From contig JAEULQ010000116.1 of NCBI GenBank assembly GCA_016792685.1, positions 1 through 64,000 of the forward strand: DNA of 64,000 bases, read 5' to 3'. Under the pieces are notes generated by a model, which saw nothing but the letters and a program-made list of their open reading frames with translations, did no database searches and had not been told where the DNA came from. The DNA is from Tabrizicola sp. GTDB lineage: Bacteria > Pseudomonadota > Alphaproteobacteria > Rhodobacterales > Rhodobacteraceae. Of this stretch, positions 57,224 to 64,000 are shown piece after piece (positions within the stretch are counted from its first letter, which is position 1; the number at the start of each line of letters is the position of its first letter). The position numbers and the translations under genes were made by a program.

Positions 57224-58888
57224 CTACCGCATCAGGAATTCGGGGGTGAGTGCCGCGAAGGTCACTGCCGACCGGGCCAGACCCTGCCGATCCTCGGCCG
57301 AGGCGTCGCGGGCCGGTGTTGCACCATCCAGTCCGAAGGCCTCGGCCAGCGCCTGGAAGACAGGCTCGCCCTGCCCCGGCACCAGCGCATCGGCCTGTCG
57401 CTCGCCAAAGGCGCGAAGGGTCTCGTCCTCGCCGCGCAGGGGCGACAGATCGGCCGCGGCGCCATCGAACCAGCCTTCCAGCGCGTTCAGAGCAATATCG
57501 ACATAGCGGTTCAGTGTGCTCGCCCCGGTCCAGGCCTCGGCCCGGTCGGGATGTCCCGTTGGTGGACCATAGGTGTGCTGACGCCACCCGGCGCGTCCAA
57601 GCATCCAGTGAAATCCGTTTTCACTCGCCGTCACTTCGGCACCCGCCGCGCGATATAGCGCCACCATGAACTCGAACGGACGGCGCAACTTGACCGGCGG
57701 GCTTGCGAATTCCGGGGCCTGCACCAGAACCCGGATGACCTGGGCGATCTGGTCCGGCGCGTCGCTTGCGGCAAGGAAGGCTTCGGCCATCTCGGCGACA
57801 AGCCTGGGTGGCGGGTCGTCGGTCAACAGACGTCGGGCGATCTTTTCACAGACAAAGCGCGCGGTCCCGGGATGGCGGGCCAAAATGTCCAGCACCTCAT
57901 CGCCATCCTCCATCGGCCCCCGATTGGGCAGAAACTCGCGGCCAAGGACGCGCTTCTGATACGGGTCATGCCAGCGGGCAACATAATGGAAGCGGCCCGT
58001 CCGGGGCGCGTTCTCGCCTTCCGAAATCCAGCGACCGTCACCGACCGTCCAGCCGGTGAAGGCGCGGGCCACCTCATAGACGTCCAGATCAAGATAGCCC
58101 TCGGCCATACCATCCTCGGCCCCGGGCACGGCCCGCCAGTCGGAATAGCGGTCGTTCAGGTAATTCGCCGCCCCCAGCGTGTGCAGCTCCAGCAACTCGC
58201 GCGCATAGTTTTCATTGGCCGGACTGGCGATGCTTTCCGCGTTGTTCAGATAGTAAAGCATCGCCGGAGAGCGTGCGACCTCGCCCAGAAGGTCCCGGAA
58301 ATTGCCAAGCGCATGCTGCCGCATCACGGCATCATGGCTGGGGAAGAAGGCGGCGGTGTATTCGTCCTTCAACGAATTGACGCTGAAATGGTCGTGCCAG
58401 AATTGCGTCATCACCTCGCGCAGTTGCGCTTCGGCATGCACGGCCCGCAACAGAGACACGGAAATGACTTCACTCGCAGGACGGATGCGTTCGGCATAGT
58501 CCATGCCATTGCCGGGCGACCAGTCGACCAGATGCACCTGACCCGCTGGGTCGGCCGACAGGGTCGAAAGCGGGCGAAACTCGTCGATCGCGGGCCAGCT
58601 GGAGCTTTCGTCGCCGCCCTCCGGGTACGAGATGCGCAGCCGGGCCGCACCGATCCGGGCCTCCAGCGCCGCATTGGTCACGGGCAGCGCCAGCTGACGT
58701 TCAAGCCACTCTATCCGACCAAGAGCCGCGATCTCGTCGCGCGATGCCGCCGTGGCGCCAAAGGTCAGCCGGTTCAGCCAAAGCGCGTCGTCATCTGCGG
58801 CGGCAGCACCCGCCAGACGGGGCAGACCGACACCACCAAGCGCCAATGCCGCCAGCAACCGGGTATGGAACATGCGCCGTGTGATCAT
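57224..58888 (-). CDS. DUF1800 domain protein with Tat-like signal
   Basis: A 554-residue exported protein. The N-terminus ITRRMFHTRLLAALALGGVG has the twin-arginine pattern (TRRMF), implying export in a folded state. DUF1800 segments follow: LNRLTFGATAASRDEIAALG, MTQFWHDHFSVN, NENYARELLELHTLGA, and VARAFTGWTVGDG. The ATG at 58888 gives this signal; the longer frame upstream lies antisense and overlaps the DUF1304 gene region. It is paired with DUF1501. The enzymatic role of this pair is unknown. Confidence 0.87.
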   Translation of the reverse strand: MITRRMFHTRLLAALALGGVGLPRLAGAAAADDDALWLNRLTFGATAASRDEIAALGRIEWLERQLALPVTNAALEARIGAARLRISYPEGGDESSSWPAIDEFRPLSTLSADPAGQVHLVDWSPGNGMDYAERIRPASEVISVSLLRAVHAEAQLREVMTQFWHDHFSVNSLKDEYTAAFFPSHDAVMRQHALGNFRDLLGEVARSPAMLYYLNNAESIASPANENYARELLELHTLGAANYLNDRYSDWRAVPGAEDGMAEGYLDLDVYEVARAFTGWTVGDGRWISEGENAPRTGRFHYVARWHDPYQKRVLGREFLPNRGPMEDGDEVLDILARHPGTARFVCEKIARRLLTDDPPPRLVAEMAEAFLAASDAPDQIAQVIRVLVQAPEFASPPVKLRRPFEFMVALYRAAGAEVTASENGFHWMLGRAGWRQHTYGPPTGHPDRAEAWTGASTLNRYVDIALNALEGWFDGAAADLSPLRGEDETLRAFGERQADALVPGQGEPVFQALAEAFGLDGATPARDASAEDRQGLARSAVTFAALTPEFLMR

Positions 58889-58988
58889 GGCCCGTCCTCC
58901 CTCAAGCGAGCTTGCCATGCCAGGCGGGCGGCAGAAATCCTGCCCTGCAGACCAAGCGGAAGCCCGCCAACCGGCCCACCGGAAAGGC

Positions 58989-59348
58989 TCAGACGCCGAG
59001 GAGGACAGCCAGCAGCGCCAGCGCTGCCGGGGCAGCCTGCACATAAAGGATCCGCCGCCCCGCCGTGGCCGCGCCGTAAAGCCCGGCGACGATGACACAA
59101 GCCAGCACGAAATGCGCAAGCTCAAGCCCCGCGCCCGGCACCCCGCGCAAAAGGGCAAGAATCAACCCCGCGGCCAGAAAGCCGTTGTAGAGCCCCTGAT
59201 TGGCCGCCAGCACGCGCGTCGCCGCCGCGAATTCCGGCGTCAGCCGGAAAATCGCGCGTACCCGGGGCGTTTCCCACAGGAACATCTCCATCACCAGGAT
59301 CCAGACATGGATCACCGCAACCAGCGCGATCAGGGCTGTCCCGATCAT
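58989..59348 (-). CDS. DUF1304 family membrane protein
   Basis: A 119-residue protein with four hydrophobic segments and the DUF1304 features HVWILVMEMFLW and ANQGLYNGFLAAGL. The function is unknown. Its start overlaps the M20 amidohydrolase stop by 4 nt, so it is translated from the same message. Confidence 0.83.
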   Translation of the reverse strand: MIGTALIALVAVIHVWILVMEMFLWETPRVRAIFRLTPEFAAATRVLAANQGLYNGFLAAGLILALLRGVPGAGLELAHFVLACVIVAGLYGAATAGRRILYVQAAPAALALLAVLLGV

Positions 59349-60511
59349 GCTGCTGGCATCCGGGTTTCGGCCATCTCGGCATACCAGGTCGCGCCGAAGG
59401 GAATGGCACTGTCATCGAAATTGTAGGCCGGGTGATGCACCATCGCCGTATCGCCGTTGCCTAGGAAGATATAGGCGCCCGGCCGTTCGTTCAGCATGAA
59501 GCTGAAGTCCTCGGCACCCATCAGCGGCGGCGTGTCGATGTCGACATGACCCGACACCTTCTGCGCCACCTCGGCGGCAAAGCTGGTATTCTCGGGCGTG
59601 TTGATCGTCACCGGATAGCCGCGCTGGTAATGCACCTCGGCCCGCGCCCCAAGCGCAAGCGCCGTGCCCTCGACGATCTGGCCGATCCGGGCCTCGACAT
59701 AGTCCTGGACCTTGGGGTCCATCGTCCGGACCGTGCCCTTCATCTTGACCACCTGCGGAATGACGTTGTGCGCGGTCGAATCCGTCTCGACCGTGCAGAC
59801 TGAGACCACGACCTGCTTCAGCGGGTCGACATTGCGGCTGGCGATCGTTTGCAGCGCCACGATGATATGGGCGCTGACCACGGTCGTATCGACGCAGTCA
59901 TGCGGTTTCGCCGCATGGCCGCCCTTCCCCGTCACCACGATCTCGAACTGGTCGGCCGCCGCCATCATCGCGCCGGGCCGGATCGCGAAATGCCCGACGG
60001 GAATGCCCGGCATGTTGTGCATGCCGTAGACTTCCTGCACGTTCCACCGGCTCAGCATCCCGTCCTTCACCATCTCGCGGCCGCCCCCGCCGCCTTCTTC
60101 GGCCGGCTGGAAGATGCAGACCACCGTCCCGTCAAAGTTCCGCGTCTCGGCCAGGTACTTGGCCGCCCCCAGCAACATCGCCGTGTGTCCGTCATGACCG
60201 CAGGCATGCATCTTGCCCGGGGTCTTCGAGGCATAGGGCACCCCGGTCTGTTCGTTGATCGGCAGCGCGTCCATGTCGGCGCGCAGGCCCACGACCCGGC
60301 CCCGGCTGTCCGAGCGCCCCTTGATCACCGCCACGACGCCCGTGCGCCCAATCCCCTCGACCACCTCGTCGCAGCCAAAGGCGCGGCACAGCTCGGCGAC
60401 CTTGGCCGCCGTGCGATGGACGTCAAACAGCAGCTCCGGATGTTCATGGAAATCCCGGCGCCAGGCGGTGATTTCGGGCAAAAGCTCGGCGAAACGGTTC
60501 TTGACGGGCAT
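59345..60511 (-). CDS. M20 family amidohydrolase (hippurate hydrolase-like)
   Basis: A 388-residue metal-dependent amidase that hydrolyses N-acyl amino acids or related amides. The conserved RRDFHEHPEL start, LRADMDALPINEQTG, MHACGHDGHTAMLLGAA and the metal-binding QPAEEGGGG are present. The strong ribosome site AAAGGAG before the ATG at 60511 fixes the start. It leads the minus-strand series with DUF1304. Substrate unknown; hippurate, N-acetyl-amino acids and auxin conjugates are all used by relatives. Confidence 0.91.
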   Translation of the reverse strand: MPVKNRFAELLPEITAWRRDFHEHPELLFDVHRTAAKVAELCRAFGCDEVVEGIGRTGVVAVIKGRSDSRGRVVGLRADMDALPINEQTGVPYASKTPGKMHACGHDGHTAMLLGAAKYLAETRNFDGTVVCIFQPAEEGGGGGREMVKDGMLSRWNVQEVYGMHNMPGIPVGHFAIRPGAMMAAADQFEIVVTGKGGHAAKPHDCVDTTVVSAHIIVALQTIASRNVDPLKQVVVSVCTVETDSTAHNVIPQVVKMKGTVRTMDPKVQDYVEARIGQIVEGTALALGARAEVHYQRGYPVTINTPENTSFAAEVAQKVSGHVDIDTPPLMGAEDFSFMLNERPGAYIFLGNGDTAMVHHPAYNFDDSAIPFGATWYAEMAETRMPAA

Positions 60512-60749
60512 GGCTGTACTCCTTTGCACGCAGGTTGAACCTGTCGCGCTGAATCGGCAAGTCCCGCCGCGCCGCGAATTCCCTTGCGTCAGCATGGTCG
60601 GGAAAACCATAGCCAGGGCTGGAACCTGTTGCCGATGTCGCACATATCGGGCAAGGCGTCGCAAAAACGTCACGAACCGGGCTTGTTCAAGCCTTCTCAC
60701 CGCGCAATATGCGGAAAAGTTGAATAAAAAACCACGACGGAGCAGTCAC

Positions 60750-60881
60750 ATGGCATCGAAACCCGCCCAGCCCCAACAAGGTGGCAGCAGCGGCCAGACC
60801 CAACAGCAGCAGGGCCAGCAATCCGGCGGCTCGACTCAGCAGGGTAGCCAGCCGATCTTCAAGGACTGGGCGTCGATCTGA
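60750..60881 (+). CDS. 43-residue Gln/Gly/Ser-rich small protein
   Basis: A small stand-alone gene: ATG at 60750 with CGGAGCAG ribosome site, a 43-residue product of low complexity (QTQQQQGQQSGGSTQQGSQ) ending in IFKDWASI, and a strong terminator 26 nt after the stop. A possible promoter lies in AT-rich DNA about 50 bp upstream. No family recognised. The conserved-looking hydrophobic tail after a flexible Q/S/G region could be a binding peptide. Confidence 0.65.
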   Translation: MASKPAQPQQGGSSGQTQQQQGQQSGGSTQQGSQPIFKDWASI

Positions 60882-60907
60882 CCCCTTTGGACCGGTTGAC
60901 AACACAC

Positions 60908-60934
60908 GGGCCAGCCGCGAGGCTGGCCCTGTTT
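60908..60934 (+). terminator. Rho-independent terminator
   Basis: GGGCCAGCC-GCGA-GGCTGGCCC forms a perfect 9-bp stem with a 4-nt loop, followed by TGTTTTGTT. It ends the 43-residue gene unit. Confidence 0.9.
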
Positions 60935-60947
60935 TGTTCCAGGCCCG

Positions 60948-61289
60948 ATGATGTCCAGTCCCGTCTCCTCGATCCCGAATCTTGGCCCTGCCTCCGAGGC
61001 GGCCTTCGCCCGCGCGGGCATCACCACAGCCGAGGAAATCCGCGAAATGGGCGCTGATGCGGCCTATTCCCGATTGCTCGCCAGCGGGTCGCGTCCGCAT
61101 TTCATCGGCTACTACGTCCTGGTGATGGGCCTGCAGGGCCGACCCTGGAACGACTGCAAGGGCGAAGAAAAGAAGACGCTGCGCAAGCGTTTCGACACGC
61201 TCTGCGCCGGGTTCAACCGGTCGGATGCGAAACTCCGGGCCGATCTGGAAGCGACGCTCAGCTTCCTTGGCGTGATCGAACGCCCTTAG
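60948..61289 (+). CDS. TfoX C-terminal domain protein
   Basis: A 113-residue protein matching the C-terminal domain of TfoX/Sxy, which has a helix-hairpin-helix-like fold: IPNLGPASEAAFARAGITTAEEIREMG is the hallmark (given here in two overlapping parts of about 27 residues, 9-34). The N-terminal TfoX domain is absent, as in many alphaproteobacteria. TfoX promotes competence in gammaproteobacteria; whether this protein has any such role is unknown. ATG at 60948 or 60951. Confidence 0.82.
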   Translation: MMSSPVSSIPNLGPASEAAFARAGITTAEEIREMGADAAYSRLLASGSRPHFIGYYVLVMGLQGRPWNDCKGEEKKTLRKRFDTLCAGFNRSDAKLRADLEATLSFLGVIERP

Positions 61290-61335
61290 CGCGGGCAAGC
61301 TACCCACGCGACCTCAGGCGCTCAGATACCGGATG

Positions 61336-61411
61336 TGGTGCCCCCAGAGGGACTCGAACCCCCGACCCTCTGATTACAAATCAGATGCTCTACCAGCTGA
61401 GCTATAGGGGC
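61336..61411 (-). tRNA. tRNA-Thr (anticodon TGT)
   Basis: On the minus strand a complete cloverleaf: 7-bp acceptor stem GCCCCTA/TGGGGGC, D-arm with AGCTCAGCTGG, anticodon stem TCTGA/TCAGA with loop TTTGTAA (anticodon TGT), and T-arm with GGTTCGAGTCC. The encoded CCA end is at 61336-61338. It lies between the TfoX-like gene and the iron permease and has no neighbouring tRNA. Confidence 0.96.
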
Positions 61412-61466
61412 CACGCCCGTCAGATACTCTCACCGCCCGGCCCGCGCAAGGGCTGCGTGGCGGGCC

Positions 61467-63122
61467 TCAGCCCCGTTGGCCCCGGGCCAGCACGATGACG
61501 GCTGAAAGCCCCACCGCCATGACCAGAAGGGCGGCTGGAGCAGCCTCGGACAGCCGCTCAAGGCTCGCCAGTTCGAAGACACGGGTCGACAAGGTGTTGT
61601 AGTCGAAGGGCCGCAGAAGCAGGGTCGCCGGCAATTCCTTCACGCAGTCGACGAAAACCACAAGAAGCGCCGTCAGGATCGATCCGCGCATCAGGGGCAG
61701 ATAGACGCTCTCCAGCGTACCGCCCGCCGTGCGGCCAAGCGAGCGCGCCGCAAGGGCCAGCGAGGGCGACACCCGGCCATAGGCCGCGTCGATCGCCCCC
61801 TGCGCGATCCCGAAGAACCGCACCAGATAGGCCAGCCCCAGCGCAAAGGCGGTGCCGGTGATCATCAGCCCCGGATCCCATCCGGTCACGGCAAGGACGC
61901 TGTCGGCCAGCCAATGGTCCAGCGCGGCCAACGGCATCAGAAGCCCCAGCGCCAGCACCGCCCCCGGCGCGGCATAGCCGATCAGCGTCAGCGGCATGAG
62001 CCATTCGGCCATCCGCGATCCCGCCATGCGCAGGGCATAGACCAGGAAAAGCGCCGCCCCGACGGTTGCCGCAGCTGCCAGACCGCCGACGATCAACGTG
62101 TTTCGCAAGGCTTCCAGCAACCCCGGCGCCAGCCAGCCCTGCGGCGCGGCGGCCGAATGGACCAGCATCACCACGACCGGCAACAGGAAGCCCCCGGCAA
62201 AGGGCAAAAGGCAAAGCGCCGTGGCCAGCCAGCGCCGTGGCCCCAGGATCGGCTGCGGCTCGACCGGTTGCGCCGCCCGCCCCAGGCGGTGGAACCGCGC
62301 CCCGCCCCGCCCGGCCCGTTCCAGGCCCACCAGCACCAGGATCAGGACCAGAATCACCCCGGCAATCTGCGCCGCACCGCCCGCATTGCCACCGTTCAGC
62401 CAGGTCGAGAAGATCCCCGTCGTCAGGGTCTGCACCCCGAAATGCAGCACCGTGCCGTAGTCGGCCACTGTCTCCATCAAGGCCAGCGCCACGCCCGCGG
62501 CGATTGCCGGCCGGGCCAGCGGCCAGCCGATCCGCAGGAACATGCCCCAGGGTCCGCAGCCAAGCGCGCGTGCCACCTCATAGGCCCGGCCCGATTGCTC
62601 GCGATAGGCGGCGCGGGCAAGAAGATAGACGTAGGGGTAAAGCGCAAAGGACAAGACCAGGATCGCCACTGGCAGCGAGCGCGTCTCGGGAAACCAGTAG
62701 TCCCGCGCCGAGGCCCAGCCAAAGGCGGCCCGCAGGCCCGTTTGCACCGGCCCCGCATAGTCCAGCACATCGACCAGCGCATAGGCCCCGACATAGGCCG
62801 GGATCGCCAGGGGGAACAGCAGCGCATGGGCCAGCCAGTCACGTCCGGGAAAGCGGTACTGGCTGACCAGCCAGGCCGCGCCCGTGCCCATCGCTGCCGT
62901 CAGAAGGGCGACGCCCAGCATCAGCGCCAGCGTCGTGGCCAGATAGCGCGGCAGGACGGTCGCCATCAGATGGGGCCAGATGTTCTCGGTCGGGTTCAGC
63001 GCGATCCAGAGGATCGAAAGGATCGGCGCCAGAACCACCAGGGCAATCACCATCGCCCCCAGCGTCCAGAGATCGGGTCTCAGGCGCCGCGTCAGGCCAA
63101 GTTGAGTGAAACGGTTGGTCAT
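61467..63122 (-). CDS. Iron(III) ABC transporter permease (FbpB/AfuB-like)
   Basis: A 551-residue inner-membrane permease with two fused permease halves, about twelve hydrophobic segments. Each half has an EAA-like loop (ARALGCGPWGMFLRIGWPLARPAI and ARSLGRTAGGTLESVYLPLMR, about 24 and 21 residues). This layout is that of FbpB-type ferric iron and thiamine-type importers. The binding protein and ATPase genes are not in the window. It is divergent from the unknown gene at the end. Confidence 0.9.
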   Translation of the reverse strand: MTNRFTQLGLTRRLRPDLWTLGAMVIALVVLAPILSILWIALNPTENIWPHLMATVLPRYLATTLALMLGVALLTAAMGTGAAWLVSQYRFPGRDWLAHALLFPLAIPAYVGAYALVDVLDYAGPVQTGLRAAFGWASARDYWFPETRSLPVAILVLSFALYPYVYLLARAAYREQSGRAYEVARALGCGPWGMFLRIGWPLARPAIAAGVALALMETVADYGTVLHFGVQTLTTGIFSTWLNGGNAGGAAQIAGVILVLILVLVGLERAGRGGARFHRLGRAAQPVEPQPILGPRRWLATALCLLPFAGGFLLPVVVMLVHSAAAPQGWLAPGLLEALRNTLIVGGLAAAATVGAALFLVYALRMAGSRMAEWLMPLTLIGYAAPGAVLALGLLMPLAALDHWLADSVLAVTGWDPGLMITGTAFALGLAYLVRFFGIAQGAIDAAYGRVSPSLALAARSLGRTAGGTLESVYLPLMRGSILTALLVVFVDCVKELPATLLLRPFDYNTLSTRVFELASLERLSEAAPAALLVMAVGLSAVIVLARGQRG

Positions 63123-63220
63123 GCTGGAATCGGGCTACAGGAAAGCGGTTTAACTGTCCAGAAAAGCCCGTATAGTCGCGCCGCCGGGCCCAAGGCGCCC
63201 GATCCGAAAAGCAAGAGCCG

Positions 63221-64000
63221 ATGCGTATCGTCTATCACCTGGGCGCCCATTGCACCGACGAGGACCGGCTGATCCGCTGCCTCCTGAAGAACCGCGCCCT
63301 CCTTGCCGAGGAAGGCATCATCGTCCCCTCGCCCACCCGCTACCGCAAGCTTTTGCGCGATACGGCCGTCCAGTTGCGTGGCGCCGCCGCACCCGAGGAG
63401 ACCCAGGCGGTCATTCTTGACCAGATCATGGAAGAGACCCAGGCCGAACGGCTGATCCTGTCCTGGGAAAACTTCATGAGCTTTCCGGTCTGGGCCGTGA
63501 CCAACCAGCTTTACGAATATGCCGGGGAACGTCTGCACGCCTTTGCCCAGATCTTCCCCGAAATCGAGGCCGAGTTCCATCTGGCCATCCGCAACCCCGC
63601 AACCCTCCTGCCGGGCCTCAAGGCAAAGATCATGGCCAAGGGGCAGAACGAAAGCATGGTCGAATCCGACCCGCTGCAACTCAGCTGGGCCGGGGTCGTG
63701 CGGCAGATCATCCGCATCAATCCCGGGATCCCGGTCACGGTCTGGTGCGACGAGGATGTGCCACTGGTCTGGCCCGAAGTGCTCCAGGCCGTGTCGGGCC
63801 ATTCCGACGCTTTGGTCCTGCAAGACACGGACGAGATCCTGTCCCAGATCATGACCGAAATCGGCATGAACCGGATGCGCGACTACCTGGCCCAGCATCC
63901 GCCGCGCAGTGTCGCACAGCGCCGCCGCGTCGTGTCGGCCTTTCTGGAGAAATTCGCCCGCCCCGAACAGATCGAGATCGAGGTCGACATGCCGGGCTGG
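63221..64000 (+). CDS. Protein of unknown function, 3'-truncated by the window end
   Basis: An open frame from ATG 63221 to the last base (260 codons, no stop). The protein begins RIVYHLGAHCTDEDRLIRCL and includes LILSWENFMSFPVWAVTN and ITVWCDED-like (VTVWCDEDVP) segments. The opening (strand, G-x-H, then a charged helix) is reminiscent of sulfotransferase-type P-loop regions, but I cannot assign it. An antisense ORF in the same place is a shadow: its composition is Gly/His/Asp-rich and it runs into the fbpB-like promoter. Confidence 0.7.
   Translation, partial: MRIVYHLGAHCTDEDRLIRCLLKNRALLAEEGIIVPSPTRYRKLLRDTAVQLRGAAAPEETQAVILDQIMEETQAERLILSWENFMSFPVWAVTNQLYEYAGERLHAFAQIFPEIEAEFHLAIRNPATLLPGLKAKIMAKGQNESMVESDPLQLSWAGVVRQIIRINPGIPVTVWCDEDVPLVWPEVLQAVSGHSDALVLQDTDEILSQIMTEIGMNRMRDYLAQHPPRSVAQRRRVVSAFLEKFARPEQIEIEVDMPGW

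Noticed and set aside
63119..63898. 259-residue minus-strand ORF
   Set aside because: Gly/His/Asp-rich composition typical of a shadow. The plus-strand frame has a better start and a natural protein composition.

Overview
The window is chromosomal DNA from a high-GC alphaproteobacterium, most likely of the family Rhodobacteraceae (Rhodobacter/Tabrizicola/Gemmobacter-like). The evidence is the gene content and order: DUF2849-cysI-cysH-DUF934-fpr, lptF-lptG-lptD-surA-pdxA-rsmA, and alr-mlaE-mlaF-pqiA. A short dispersed intergenic repeat of a type I associate with this family also occurs twice. There are no insertion sequences, prophages, CRISPR arrays or rRNA genes. Coding density is high, many genes overlap by 4 nt, and no stretch over about 300 bp lacks a gene.

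Layout. 1-2.7 kb: end of a dipeptide/oligopeptide ABC importer (permease fragment and double ATPase). 2.8-4.2 kb: lytic transglycosylase divergent from ssb. 4.3-6.6 kb: two Fe-S assembly genes (sufT-like, sufA-like) that flank a SatD-like/DUF3307 pair. That pair is preceded by a 29-bp-periodic array of palindromes filling the intergenic gap. 6.7-9.6 kb: tpiA, a DMT exporter and a cytochrome P450. 9.7-14.4 kb: an Lrp-type regulator divergent from an assimilatory sulfate/sulfite reduction operon, followed by ferredoxin-NADP reductase. 14.5-20 kb: an Ala-rich membrane-anchored protein, infC with a probable ATA start, a molybdopterin-binding/XdhC pair, and an OmpA-like protein with a 93-bp repeat. 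20-24.5 kb: LysR regulator and glutaryl-CoA dehydrogenase, a glycosyltransferase and a protein of unknown function.

24.5-41 kb: LprI-like protein, pyrC, pyrE, dnaB, an SDR, a P1B-4-type metal ATPase, alr with mlaEF and a half-size pqiA, radA, cvpA, purF, DUF2264, DUF1801 and a second, degenerate SDR. 41-51 kb: holC and pepA face away from the outer-membrane biogenesis cluster lptF-lptG-lptD-surA-pdxA-rsmA, which delivers LPS and folds LptD and other porins. 51-60.5 kb: a minus-strand series with a choline-kinase-like gene, a very large multi-PAS hybrid histidine kinase, DUF1501, DUF1800, DUF1304 and an M20 amidohydrolase. 60.7-64 kb: a 43-residue Gln-rich protein with its own terminator, a TfoX-C-like gene, tRNA-Thr(TGT), an FbpB-like iron permease and the start of an unknown gene that runs off the window.

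Most of the window is housekeeping. The least explained unit is the SatD-like/DUF3307 pair. It combines a protein with cyclase-like motifs and a C-terminal helix-turn-helix, a polytopic membrane partner, and a regular operator or iteron array immediately upstream. This is the best candidate here for an undescribed system.
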